From NCBI RefSeq assembly GCF_023898315.1, contig NC_064621.1:539421383-539485382 (forward strand): a stretch of DNA of 64,000 nucleotides, given 5' to 3'. The translations under genes were made by a program, and so were the position numbers. Under the pieces are notes generated by a model. That model searched no databases. It was not told the DNA's origin and worked only from the letters and a program-made list of their open reading frames with translations. The DNA comes from Schistocerca nitens (lineage: Eukaryota; Arthropoda; Insecta; Orthoptera; Acrididae). Below are positions 33,866 through 45,640 of the stretch, piece by piece (the first letter of the stretch is position 1; each line of letters begins with the position of its first letter).

Positions 33866-34366
33866 AAGGCTTGTATCACATTTCTCCAATTTATTGGGAA
33901 CTTATAATTGATTTTAAATAATTCTCAAGACAGTACATACTGTAATAAAATAATACCATTAAGGGTTTTGTATGAATGGACACACAAATAAATCTGAAAC
34001 CACAATGTTTTGTGTTATGATGAAAAAAAAAATTCTAAGAAAGATCATCCATATCTGACACCCACTGTTTCAGACTTTCACGAAACTTTTCTACTTGTTA
34101 CTTTCTGCATGGCAATAATCAGTGCAAAATATTTCCACATACTTCATGTAGTTTGAAGGGAAAAATGGAAATTCTTTGCAAAAACTGTAGTTTTTCATTT
34201 GGATTGCATTATGTCAGACAAAAATAATAATAATAATAACGGAAAGTGTCGTGTATTTTCTCTGGAACCGCATGACCGCTGCGGTCGCAGGTTTGAATCA
34301 TGTCTCGTGCATGGATGTGTGTGATGTCCTTAGGTTAGTTAGGTTCAAGTAGTTCTAAGTTCTAGG

Positions 34367-34430
34367 GGTAGCGTCTTTGATTCATAATCAAAACGTCTTC
34401 GGTCCCGGGTTCGATCCCCGCCACTGCCTA
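34367..34430 (+). other. tRNA-like segment at the 5' end of the LINE (anticodon CAT form)
   Basis: Contains a five-pair stem TTTGA/TCAAA around the seven-base loop TTCATAA, and a T-arm GGGTTCGATCCCC. The acceptor 5' strand and most of the D-arm are missing, and only four of five T-stem pairs form. It is therefore a tRNA-derived promoter-like head or relic, not a tRNA gene. Confidence 0.6.
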
Positions 34431-34699
34431 AATTTTGATAAATAATCAGCATTGGCGGCCAAAGACTTCCGGCATAAGAAGTCAGCCTCATTCTGCCAAC
34501 GGCCTTGTCAAAGAGGGCGGATGAGCGGATAGAGGTTCAGGGCACTCTCTTGTCCTAGGGGTGGGAAATTGCCCCTAAAGGCGGAAGAATCAGCAATGAT
34601 CAACGACATGAGGATGCAGAAGGCAATGGAAACCACTGCATTAAAGACACGTAACGTGTATCCACAGGACATGTGGCCTGTAATTGAAGAAGTGTCATA

Positions 34700-37531
34700 A
34701 TGATCTCTCCATTGGCAAAAGATTCTGGCATAGTCCCCCATTCGGATCTCCGGGAGGGGACTGCCAAGGGGGAGGTTACCATGAGAAAAAGATTGAATAA
34801 TCAACGAAAGGATAATGTTCTACGAGTCGGGGCGTGGAATGTCAGAAGCTTGAAGATGGTAGGGAAACTAGAAAATCTGAAAAGGGATATGCAAAGGCTC
34901 AATCTAGATGTAGTAGGGGTCAGTGAAGTGAAGTGGAAGGAAGACAAGGATTTCTGGTCAGATGAGTATCGGGTAATATCAAAAGCAGCAGAAAATGGTA
35001 TAACAGGTGTAGGATTAGTTATGAATAGGAAGGTAGGGCAGAGGGTGTGTTACTGTGAACAGTTCAGTGCCCGGGTTGTTCTAATCAGAATCGACAGCAG
35101 ACCAACACCGACAACGATAGTTCAGGTATACATGCCGACGTCGCAAACTGAAGATGAACAGATAGAGAAAGTGTATGAGGATATTGAAAGGGTAATGCAG
35201 TATGTAAAGGGGGACGAAAATCTAATAGTCATGGGCGACTGGAATGCAGTTGTAGGGGAAGGAGTAGAAGAAAAGGTTACAGGAGAATATGGGCTTGGGA
35301 CGAGGAATGAAAGAGGAGAAAGACTAATTGAGTTCTGTAACAAGTTTCAGCTAGTAATAGCGAATACCCAGTTCAAGAATCACAAGAGGAGGAGGTATAC
35401 TTCGAAAAGGCCGGGAGATACGGGAAGATTTCAATTTGATTACATCATGGTCAGACAGAGATTCTGAAATCAGATAATGGATTGTAAGGCGTACCCAGGA
35501 GCAGATATAGACTCAGATCACAATATAGTAGTGATGAAGAGTAGGCTGAAGTTCAAGACATTAGTCAGGAAAAATCAATACGCAAAGAAGTGGGATACGG
35601 AAGTACTAAGGAATGACGAGATACGTTTGGAGTTCTCTAACGCTATAGATACAGCAGTAAGTAATAGTGCAGTAGGCAGTACAGTTGAAGAGGACATCTC
35701 TAAAAAGGGCCATCACAGAAGTTGGGAAGGAAAATATAGGTACAAATAAGGTAGCTGTGAAGAAACCATGGGTAACAGAAGAAATACTTCAGTTGATTGA
35801 TGAAAGGAGGAAGTACAAACATGTTCCGGGAAAATCAGGAATACAGAAATACAAGTCACTGAGGAATGAAATAAATAGGAAGTGCAGGGAAGCTAAGACG
35901 AAATGGCTGCAGGAAAAATGTGAAGACATCGAAAAAGATATGATTATCGGAAGGACAGACTCAGCATACACGAAAGTCAAAACAACCTTTGGTGACATTA
36001 AAAGCAACGGTGGTAACATTAAGAGTGCAACGGGAATTCCACTGTTAAATGCAGAGGAGAGAGCAGATAGGTGGAAAGAATACATTGAAAGCCTCTATGA
36101 GGGTGAAGATTTGTCTGATGTGATAGAAGAAGAAACAGGAGTCGATTTAGAAGAGATAGGGGATCCAGTATTAGAATCGGAATTTAAAAGAGCTTTGGAG
36201 GACTTACGGTCAAATAAGGCAGAAGGGATAGATAACATTCCATCAGAATTTCTAAAATCATTGGGGGAAGTGGCAACAAAACGACTATTCACGTTGGTGT
36301 GTAGAATATATGAGTCTGGCAACATACCATCTGACTTTCGGAAAAGCATCATCCACTCAATTCCGAAGACAGCAAGAGCTGACAAGTGCGAGAATTATCG
36401 CACAATCAGCTTAACAGCTCATGCATCGAAGCTGCTTACAAGAATAATATACAGAAGAATGGAAAAGAAAATTGAGAATGCGCTAGGTGACGATCAGTTT
36501 GGCTTTAGGAAAAGTAAAGGGACGAGAGAGGCAATTCTGACGTTACGGCTAATAATGGAAGCAAGGCTAAAGAAAAATCAAGACACTTTCATAGGATTTG
36601 TCGACCTGTAAAAAGCGTTCGACAATATAAAATGGTGCAAGCTGTTCGAGATTCTGAAAAAAAGTAGGGGGTAAGCTATAGGGAGAGACGGGTCATATAC
36701 AATACGTACAACAACCAAGAGGGAATAATAAGAGTGGACGATCAATAACAAAGTGCTCGTATTAAGAAGGGTGTAAGACAAGGCTGTAGCCTTTCGCCCC
36801 TACTCTTCAATCTGTACATCGAGGAAGCAATGATGGAAATAAAAGAAAGGTTCAGGAGTGGAATTAAAATACAAGGTGAAAGGATATCAATGATACGATT
36901 CGCTGATGACATTGCTATCCTGAGTGAAAGTGAAGAAGAATTAAATGATCTGCTGAACGGAATGAACAGTCTAATGAGTACACAGTATGGTTTGAGAGTA
37001 AATCGGAGAAAGACGAAGGTAATGAGAAGTAGTAGAAATGAGAACAGCGAGAAACTTAACATCAGGATTGATGGTCACGAAGTCAATGAAGTTAAGGAAT
37101 TCTGCTACCTAGGCAGTAAAATAACCAATGAAGGACGGAGCAAGGAGGACATCAAAAGCAGACTCGCTATGGCAAAAAAGGCATTTCTGGCCAAGAGGAT
37201 TCTACTAATATCAAATACCGGCCTTAATTTGAGGAAGAAATTTGTGAGGATGTACGTCTGGAGTACAGCATTGTATGGTAGTGAAACATGGACTGTGGGA
37301 AAACCGGAACAGAAGAGAATCGAAGCATTTGAGATGTGGTGCTATAGACGAATGTTGAAAATTAGGTGTACTGATAAGGTAAGGAATGAGGAGGTTCTAC
37401 GCAGAATCGGAGAGGAAAGGAATATGTGGAAAACACTGATAACGAGAAGGGACAGGATGATAGGACATCTGCTAAGACATGAGGGAATGACTTCCATGGT
37501 ACTAGAGGGAGCTGTAGAGGGCAAAAACTAG
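34700..37531 (+). pseudogene. RTE-like endonuclease-reverse transcriptase, disrupted
   Basis: Nicks target DNA and primes reverse transcription in this class. The endonuclease starts near 34820 (VGAWNVRSLKM, VGVSEVKW, VMGDWNAVVGEG, FDYIMVRQRF), with a TGA at 35465-35467, then DSDHNIVVMKSRL. The frame shifts near 35700 and resumes in the 35685-36611 segment: SNKAEGIDNIPSEFLKSLG, ENYRTISL, LGDDQFGFRKSKGTREA, FIGFVDL and a TAA at 36609-36611 before KAF. A third segment (36830-37531) carries IRFADDIAILSESEE (the catalytic FADD), REFCYLGSKI-type EFCYLGSKI, YGSETWTVGK and EMWCYRRMLKIR. At least two stops and two frameshifts. Confidence 0.88.
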
Positions 37532-38058
37532 AGGAAGACAGAGATTGAAATATGTCAAGCAAATAATTGAGGACGTAGGTTGTAGGTGCTACTCTGAGAT
37601 GAAGAGGTTGGCACAGGAAAGGAATTCGTGGCAGGCCGCATCAAACCAGTCAGTAGACTGATGACAAAAAAAAGGGGGGGGGGGGACTGATGACCACAGA
37701 TGTTAGTCCCATAGTGCTCAGAGCCATTTGAACCATTTGTCTTATTTTCAATGCATCACTGTCATATTTCCCCAGATGTCACAGAAGGAATGTATCTTTA
37801 TTGGAAAAAAAATTAATAACTATTCTTGACTTATGGGAATACAGAAAATCAACTTAAGCTGTTGTGGTTCAAACAATGATTTTAAAATATGTAAATCACT
37901 TTCTGACAGCTGATACAATTTTTTTTTATTGAAACTCTGATGATATTTTTGAAAATGAAAAAAGAAGCGACACTCTTGAGTTTTGATAGATATTGAATGT
38001 TCATTTAACACATATCACATGATTGTTCATAAGTGTGTGGCTCTAGTTGCAGATGTGC

Positions 38059-38061
<3 letters not shown>

Positions 38062-38114
<53 letters not shown>

Positions 38115-38282
38115 CGTGCGTGTGTGTTTTGTCTATTTTTGACAAAGGCCATACTGGCCGAAACCTAATTTGTGACAGAATTTTTGTTGTGCCTATCTGT
38201 GACTCAGCATCTCCCCTATATGGTGAGTAGCAACTTTCTTTTTCATAATATTGTTACATTCCATCCTGGATTTTCCATTGTT
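38062..38282 (+). mobile_element. 5'-truncated Penelope-like 3' end
   Basis: A TG tract (38062-38125) leads to GACAAAGGCCATACTGGCCG, GTGACTCAGCATCTCC and the conserved end CATCCTGGATTTTCCATTGT. It is collinear with the right arm of the palindrome at 6689-7730. No clear duplication found. Confidence 0.78.
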
Positions 38283-38484
38283 CAGAAGATCATTCAAATC
38301 AGATTATGTAAACTGACAACCTATAGTAAGGCTGCCTCGGGAAAGTACAGAGCCAGAACTTATAAATTTAATTGAAACATTTTCATTACACAGGTTAACT
38401 CTATTTAGGGTGTCAAATTAGCATCTTTAAACAACAATGTTAATTTTAAATGTACATATTCTGCAATGATGATCCCTGAAACTG

Positions 38485-39930
38485 TCAATGAAACTTCTTA
38501 AGGGCATCTCTGTTTTTAATACACTGTGAAAAATTATATTCTGTTAACTTCATATATTTTTCATTAAAGTAATACAGTCTGCCTAATGATGTTGATTTAG
38601 GTACACCAACAGCACATAAAATGTTTCCCAAAGGCACAAAACAAGAATTTTCCTTCTCAGGCCAAAATAATGACACTGCTAGTCAGGTGGGTGGAGAAAA
38701 AGTAGTTAAATGTCTCCTCCTTCAACACAGACATATCTGAGAAAGGCACAGTACCACCTGTCACCATATACAGCTGCTACAAAAGAATTTTGTTGAGGAC
38801 GAGTGGATGTCCATTGTGGGGCATTTTCATTGAATGAAAAAATCAAGGAAGGCTTTTCAGAAGTAGTTACTCTTCTAATCTCTAAAGAATAGAATCACAA
38901 GACAGTGGTTTGTAATGGTGAAAATTTTTGGTACCAGGTATCGTGCGGGCTGTCGAAAATCTTCTCGAGCTTCTTGTGTAGGATATCTACGTTGACTTTC
39001 TGTAAGGAATGAAAAAAAATATTTGTCAGTATTAGCTTTGCAGAAATCATAAACACCAGATGCAGCTGTTATTTGTGCACCATCCACTAGTTGAAGACTA
39101 GCTCTTCTTAGTATTTGTTAGTTTTCCTCCCAAACCATAGCTCACAGATTTACCGTGGTTAAAAAAAAAGTAGAAAAATCGTTTTTGTGCTCACACAAAT
39201 CTTTAAAGCTTTTTCTATTCTTATATTGAGCAGCACATCCATCAGTGAAATAATGTGCTTTCTTCACTTGTGGGTAAAGCTCTGCCAGCCACTTAACCAT
39301 TTCTTTCTGGACAGCATTTACAAATCCTACATCGTGTTCCATATCTACATCTACATCCATACTCTGCACGCCACCTGACAGTGTGTGGTTTACTGTTACC
39401 AATTTTACTTTTTCAATTTACCATATGAACACACACGAGATGGGTTGTACAGTTGCTTCTTATCCAGTGGTAACTCTGAATTTCATTCTGAATTACAAAA
39501 CTGTAGTTTTCAAAGTCCACTAACAGAACTGCTTTTATCAGGTTTAGATTTTCTCTCAATTTTTTTCAATGATTTTGACTGGTACTTAGATATAAATGAG
39601 TGTGGTTTTAGTGCCTGTAATTTTGCTATATAAATGAGTGTGGTTTAAGTGCCTGTAATTTTGTTACCAAGAGGTCTACTTATTCACCAACAGTTGCAGA
39701 CAGCTTTACCAGATCTGCGCAATGATCTGTGTTTATCCCCTGGCTGAACTCAATTTTATCATCAGCATCTTTGTAAGCTAATTCTGTTTTAATAATTCTG
39801 ACAGTTTGTCATCGCTGGGACAACTATCACTGTGATTCAGCATGCACTTGTAGTTTTGAGAGTCAGGTACAAGAAATTTTATAAGTTCTTTTTATGTTTC
39901 ACATCCAAAAGCAGTTTTACATTTTGGTAG

Positions 39931-39969
<39 letters not shown>

Positions 39970-41363
39970 GGAGAGCTGGCAGGACCAGCTAAAATTCACA
40001 GCTTCAGTCTTAGCGAACAAAATTTAGAAAGACCAGTGTTAATGTTTGAATTCTCCCATTTAATTTTAAGAGTACAGTTCTCTTAAGTTGCAAATGATGA
40101 ATCTTTTTTTGCATGTACACATTCTTCAGAATGCTAGCTTTGTCTTTTGCTCTTGGTAACATTTAAATATATTCATCGTTTTGGTAGAAATCAGTGAGTC
40201 TTTACCACTTCATCAGCAATAACTTTCCCATTTTTTGGTTTAGGAATTGCCAAAATACCCATTTATATTTTTAGTTTCCTTGCTTGACGAACCACATACT
40301 CACTAACATTGAATCCTGATGTTATGTTTTCTTTTGACCAAGGGGGTGGAGCTAAAATTAAAATTTGAATTTTTTCAGGTACTCTTACTCTAGCCACTTT
40401 CTCTTTCATTAAAAATGTCATGGCATCACACTCTTTGGCTTTCTTAACAGTTCATCATCAAATTCTTATTCTCTGCAATCAGAATCTTCAATACTGCCAT
40501 CTAATGCCCAGCACACTTTTCTTTCCAAAACATGCTTCACTTTTTCTAGCTACTTTCTGTAACATGAAGTCTTGTGATTTGAAATGGAGTGAAGTTTTAA
40601 GAGTGAACACCCCAAATCATGTAAAGTTTTATTTGCATCCTCAATACTTTGACTTTTTAGTACTGATTCATGAAATGTCACCTGCATCATTCATCTGCAT
40701 CACTTTCGTTTCTGTCACTGATATCGGTTTTCTGTTCATAAAACTTACAACATGTTGCGCACAGTTTTTAGCCTGCCTTTACATAGATTCTATTAGCACT
40801 TAATGTTTTAGACAGAGACAAGCAAACTGACCTCAAAGATTTTTTAACTCTTTGTCTGTGTTTTTTTGAAAGGATCACAACAAGTTCTTTGATGACTTTC
40901 AGAAACTTTTAGGTAATAGTTTCTGTGATGTCCACTATCTTGATCTTGTGGAAAGCTTATATTGGCTTGCAGCAATATCAAATCTCGTTGGTCTTCACTC
41001 AGCTCTTCTATTTTTTGTAGAGTTTTTACTAAAGTATAGGTTGTCAAATGACATGGTGTTTTTAGTAATTTTACAACCGTGCATGAATTCACATTTTCCA
41101 TTGCAATTAACTGAGTACTAATTCACTTAAAACATACTTTATACAAGTGGAATGATAGGGCCGCAGCACAAGCAGATATGACCTGTCTCACAGAAAGACG
41201 AAGAGCAACTGAGGCCAAATACACTAATTTTTGGATGCCAGTTATTCTCAACAACGAATTTCAGTAATTGCTGCGTTGTTTTCGTGCCTCTAAAGGTTTC
41301 AGATAAGCTACTGCTGTCTAAGAACACATTTTTATCACTGTGAGCAGGTGATTGGCTGAACAC
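38485..41363 (-). pseudogene. Relic of a transposon-borne protein with an H/Y-F-x-DG-x-A-x-QYKN motif
   Basis: Minus-strand fragments, in order: a Cys-rich N-terminal piece (41363-41139), IEELSEDQRDLILLQANISF (40990-40930), LHDLGCSLLKLHSIS (about 40640-40590), a VYMQKKIHHLQLKRTVLLKL stretch (about 40120-40060), then AHYFTDGCAAQYKNRKSF (39265-39210), RRASLQLVDGAQITAASGVY (39110-39050), VAAVYGDRWYCAF (about 38800-38760) and FWPEKENSCFVPLGNILCAV (38670-38610). I recall a widespread unnamed arthropod repeat family with the same block order, including DGxAxQYKNxxxF followed by xRASLQ. Function is unknown to me; because it is the only gene inside the long inverted repeats, a role in transposition is inferred. 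A LINE 3'-end scrap lies at about 39343-39392. Confidence 0.65.
39933..39965. repeat. (CA)n microsatellite
   Basis: About 16 CA units within the long-TIR transposon. Confidence 0.92.
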
Positions 41364-41555
41364 ACAAATCGTCTTTAAAAATTACTGAATTAGTCAAATG
41401 AAAGGAAATAAATTTTCACACTTAAAGGTAACTTGCCTGCCTAGAATGAGTTACACTGAAATATGCTAATTTGATACCCTTGCATCTGAGACAGTGAGTG
41501 GATGAACTTACTTAAAATGATCCTTTTCCTTCACAGCAAAAAGTATTTAGATTTC

Positions 41556-41557
<2 letters not shown>

Positions 41558-41589
<32 letters not shown>
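41558..41589. repeat. (TG)n microsatellite
   Basis: About 16 TG units just inside the right inverted repeat. Confidence 0.92.
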
Positions 41590-41590
<1 letters not shown>

Positions 41591-41714
41591 AGTTAGCAGA
41601 AGACCCATTAAAATTTTTATTTTATTAGTAAGCTTACAATCTAGGGGATTATTTAAGACCAAAATCACGTTCCCAGCAGGTTGGAGAAGTGTGATTTAAG
41701 CACTTTTTCACATC

Positions 41715-42106
41715 CTCACAACTTTTCTGAAATTGAAAATTGACATACATTAATATTTTTAAAAATTTTTCTATGTAATTTTACTGCTTCGGTAAATGGA
41801 TATCTGTTAACTATATGCCTTATTTAACTTCTGAAAAAAAATTCCAAATCAAAAGCTTCATAAACACCTGAGTTATGGGCATTTATGTAAATAAGTACCA
41901 TTTTGCATGGACATTCTTGCAGAACCCTGTTATAAGAATACAACTACATTTAAAATTTGATATAAAATGAAGTTCTAGCATGAGACCAAAAAGATTTTGG
42001 AAAAGTTTCTGTGTTGTAAGTATAAGCAAATGTGCAAAGTTTTGTCAAATGTGAGATAGAAGATTACAAATCCTTGAATTATTGCATGTTTTGACATGGA
42101 ATGACC
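41715..42106 (-). repeat. Right long terminal inverted repeat
   Basis: Inverted partner of 33480-33865; its outer end GGAATGACC is followed at once by the CTGCCT duplication. A shorter inner inverted pair, GGGTGTCAAATTAGCAT at 38408-38424 and its complement at about 41463-41479, is also present. Confidence 0.85.
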
Positions 42107-42112
42107 CTGCCT

Positions 42113-42659
42113 CATTGCATGATTTTTGGCCCTTCCAATATCAGGTTATTACTCTCTAGCCACATCATAGATGTATGATTGCTCATAACCAAATCTTGTG
42201 CCTGGGCATCTTCACCTACAGGTGAATTTACATACTCGTTCTTATTAATGCTAGTTCATTGCTCTTATTAAAGTCTACAACTTTCAAATTTGAGTCACCT
42301 ACTCCAACAATTGTGCTATGGCTGTTAGTTGACTTAGTGTCATAAATAAATGCTAGTTGGTTTCACCATATACAATTCACTCCTATGCAACATTATTTTA
42401 TTGAACTACAAAATACCACTGACAATTCTGAAAAGCACTCACTATAACTTACACCCCAGAAAAGTTGTAAATCATAAGTTTGAAGGAATACAAATCTCCC
42501 TGTGTATGAGCTTATAGGGGCTCTGTCACCAAAGAGGCTCTAGAAATCAGAATAATAAACAACACTTTCAACTGAAACACACAACTTTTACACAAAGAAA
42601 AAAAAAACATGTTGTCTCTACTTGCTAAAAAAAAAAATCATGTTTCAACAAAGCTCACA
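42113..42659. other. Unassigned HELQ intron sequence
   Basis: AT-rich DNA between the long-TIR transposon and the next LINE; A runs at about 42597-42607 and 42629-42638; no element recognised. Confidence 0.55.
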
Positions 42660-45640
42660 ATTTGCAGCATTGTCCTCAGAACTGATCATGGCCCTTTGGT
42701 TCTGAGTCGAGTAGAAGGACTGAACCAGAGACTTTGAAAGTTCTGTGACAAGCTATGCTGTGACTTCCTGGACTTGAGCCAAAGGGTTGAGAACTGTAGG
42801 GTCCTTCTAGATAGGTCAGGTGTGCACTACACATCAGAGGCTGCTACTCAGGTAGCTGACTGTGTGTGGAATGCAAACAAGGGTTTTTTAGATTAGGTGT
42901 CTCCACCCAATCCAAATAATGATAGCTGTAGGAAACCCAGAAATATCAGTGTAAGATAGAAACAATGCCTCCCACAGGTGAGAGTATTAAAATCCTAATG
43001 GTAAACTGCTGAAGTATTCACAACAAAGTACTAGAGTTTTAAGCGCTCATGAAAAAAAATAAAGTTCACAGAGTAGTAGGTACTGAAAGTTGATTTAAAC
43101 CTGAAATTGATAGCAGTGAGATTTTTAGGGAAAATTTAAGTGTGCATTTGTCGCAGTATAAATTGAAGCTACATGTAAGATTGATTGGGCAAGACTCGGT
43201 ATCAGGGGTAGGCATAAAATGACTCGTCTCCTGATGTGCCCAAAAACTTCAGAGAAAACCTCAATTCACTTGCACATAAGTTCCCCAATCATACTGTAAT
43301 CATCGTGGAGACTTTAATCATCCAACAGGTAATTAGGAAAATTAGAATTTTGTTAGTGATGGGCATGATAAGACATCCTGTGAAACTTTATGAAATGCCT
43401 TTTCTGAAAACAACCTAGAACAGATAGTTAGGAACCCCATTCATGATGGAAATACGTATATTGGCTCTAAGGGCAACAAATAGACCTGACCTCTTTGAGG
43501 ATTCGCATATTGAAACTGGTATCAGTGATCATGACGCTCTTGTGGCAACAATGATTACCAAAGTACAAAGGACTACTAAAACAAGAAGGAAGATATATAT
43601 GTTCAGTAAACTAGATGGAAAATCAGTAATGTCATATCTCAAAGAGCAACTTGAAACTTTCAGCACAGGTGAGGAGCATGTTGAGGAACTCTGGCTCAAG
43701 TTTAAAAGATTAGCTGACCACAGACTGGATAGATATGTACCCACTAGAACAGGGAGGGAACCTTCATGGTATACAGTCAGCCTAAAGAAACATCTGGAGA
43801 AACAGAGATTACTGCATAATAGATGTAGAACAAAGCATAGGGCTATAGATCGAGAGATGCTGAATGAAATGTGTTTGGCTGTCAAGAGAGAAATGCATGA
43901 TGCCTTCAATGACTACTGTAGCAGAATGTCAAATGACATTTCACAAAATCCAAAGAAATTCTGATTGTATGTAAATGCTGTTAGTGGTTCCAAGTTAGTG
44001 TCCAGTCCCTAGCGAATGAGAGAGCGACTGAAATTGAGGGCAGTAAAGCAAAATCTGAAATGCTTAACTCCATTTTCAAATGTTCCTTTACATAGTAAAA
44101 CCCAAGAGAATTGCCCCAATTTAATACTCGTATCACTGAAAAGATGAATGAAATAAGAGTTAGTGTCAGTGGTGTTGAGAAACAGCTGAAATCATTAAGA
44201 TTGAGCAAAGTTCCAGGCCCCGATGGAATCCCTGTCAGATTCTGAACCGAATTTGCGGCTGAGTTAGCCCATCTTCTCGCTATAATCTATTGTGGATCCC
44301 TCGAACGAAAAGATGGCCATTTCTTGGAAAAAGACGCAGGTCACAACCATGTGCAAGAAGGACAATAGAAGTGATCCACAGAACTACCATCCAATATCCT
44401 TGACATCAGTTTGTTGTAGAATCTTAGAACATATTCTGAGCTCAAACATAATGAGTTATCTTGAACAGAATGACCTCCTCAGTGCCAACCAGCATGGTTT
44501 TTGAAAACACTGATCATATGAAACCCAACTTGCAATTTTCTCACATGACATACTGAAATTTTTGGATCAAGGCAACAAGGTAGATGCAGTGTTTCTTGAT
44601 TTCCAAAAAGCATTTGGCTCATTACCGCACCTATACTTATTGTCAAAACTGTGATCATATGGGGTATCAAGTGAAATTTGTGACTGGGTTGAAGACATCT
44701 TGGTAGGAAGGACACAGCATATTGCCTTGGATGGTGAGTCATCGTCAGATGTAGCATTAACTTCGGGTGTGCCCCAGGGAAGTGTGTTGGGACCCTTGCT
44801 GTTCACGTTGTACGTTAGTGACCTTGCACATCATTATTAATAGTAAAATCAGGCTTTTGCAGATGATGCAGTTGTCTATAGTGAAGTACTATCTGAAAGA
44901 AGGTGCATAAATATTAAGTCAGATCTTGATTAGATTTCAAAGTGGTGCAGAGATTGGCAACTTGCTCTAAATATTCAGAAATGTAAAACTGTGTACTTCA
45001 CAAAATGAAGAAACATGGTATCCTATAATGTCAATGAGTCTGTTGGAATCAGCCAACTCCTACAAATACCTGGGTGTAACACTTTTTAGGGACATGAAAT
45101 GAAATGATCACACAGGTTCAGTTATGGGTAAAGAAGGTAGTAGGCTTCGGTTTATTGGTAGAATACTGGGGAAGTGTAATCAGTCTACAAAAGAAATTGG
45201 TTACAAATCACTTATGCGACCCATCGTATAAATTGCTCAAGTGTGTGGGACCCATACCAGATAGGACTAACAGGGAATGTTGAACGTATACAGAGAAGAG
45301 CAGCAACATGAATGGCCACTGGTTTATTTAATCCATGAGGGTGTGTCACAGAGATACTGAAGGAACTGAAGTGGTAGACTCTTGAAGACAGATGTAAACT
45401 ATCCCGAGAAAGTCTATTAACAAAGTTTCAAGAACCGGCTTTATGTATCACTCTCACGGGGATTCTGAGAATAAGATTAGAGTAATTACTGCACACACAG
45501 AGGCATCCAAACAACCATTGTTCCCATGCTCCATGTGTGAATGGAACAGGAGGAAACCCTAATAACTGGTACAATGGGACGTACTCTTTACCAGTGCACC
45601 TCATGGTGGTTTGCAGAGTATAGATGTAGATGTAGAATCG
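42660..45640 (+). mobile_element. Jockey/CR1-type LINE (copy 2), decayed
   Basis: The 5' region (TCTGAGTCGAGTAGAAGGAC near 42700) leads into endonuclease reading (ESIKILMVNC then KPEIDSSEIFRENLSVHL near 43100-43155). The segment at 43443-43964 stays open for 173 codons (linker with RLDRYVPTRTGREPSWY). Reverse transcriptase follows: GVEKQLKSLRLSKVPGPDGI (44173-44232), NYHPISLTSVCCRILEHIL (44380-44436), SGVPQGSVLGPLLFTLYVSD (about 44765-44823), FADDAVVYSEV-type FADDA near 44855. The 3' end near 45600 reads TCATGGTGGTTTGCAGAGTA then GTAGATGTAGA. Same family as copy 1 at 20195-29505, but without nested insertions. Confidence 0.82.

Larger units (their letters stand above)
34367..37680 (+). mobile_element. 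RTE-like LINE (copy D) inserted in a SINE
   Basis: A 3.3-kb element beginning with a tRNA-like segment (34367-34430), then a 5' region, one long reading frame in pieces (34700-37531) and a 3' end GTAGACTGATGACAAAAAAA followed by a G run. The junctions lie in the G run of the SINE target: GGGG precedes the insert and a longer G run follows it. The insert's own 3' terminus (GACTGATGAC) equals the SINE sequence just beyond the insertion point, so microhomology may have guided it. Few stops compared with copy A: a younger copy. Confidence 0.9.
34261..37738 (+). mobile_element. tRNA-derived SINE split in two by an RTE-like LINE
   Basis: The first part (34261-34366) has a tRNA-like head with GCGGTCGCAGGTTTGAATCA and the body ending AGTTCTAAGTTCTAGGGG. 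The rest of the same SINE (GACTGATGACCACAGATGTT through GCCATTTGAACC) appears at 37683-37738, after the LINE. Joined, the two halves match the uninterrupted bodies at 48850-49058 and 14882-15033. The head is 5'-truncated. It lies within the left part of the long-TIR transposon. Confidence 0.9.
33480..42106 (-). mobile_element. 8.6-kb DNA transposon with long terminal inverted repeats and 6-base duplication
   Basis: The two ends are inverted copies of each other over roughly 380 bases (left about 33480-33865, right about 41715-42106), starting GGTGATTCCA at the left and GGTCATTCCA at the right. The hexamer CTGCCT flanks both ends (33474-33479 and 42107-42112). Inside, on the minus strand, lie remnants of one protein (41363 to 38485). 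Later insertions add about 3.7 kb: a SINE carrying an RTE-like LINE (34261-37738) and a Penelope-like fragment (38062-38282); without them the element is about 4.9 kb. A 6-base duplication is unusual: I cannot assign the superfamily. Confidence 0.8.

Noticed and set aside
34367..34430. Genuine tRNA-Met gene
   Set aside because: Anticodon and T-arms are recognisable, but the acceptor 5' strand and most of the D-arm are missing and the unit is contiguous with the LINE.
37983..38230. Cys/Val-rich open frames
   Set aside because: They are translations of a TG tract in a Penelope-like fragment.
39142..39402. Start of the DGxAAQYKN protein at the Met of MVTVNHTLSGG
   Set aside because: The first ~25 residues come from an inserted LINE 3'-end scrap with (ATCTAC) units, so this Met is not a native start.
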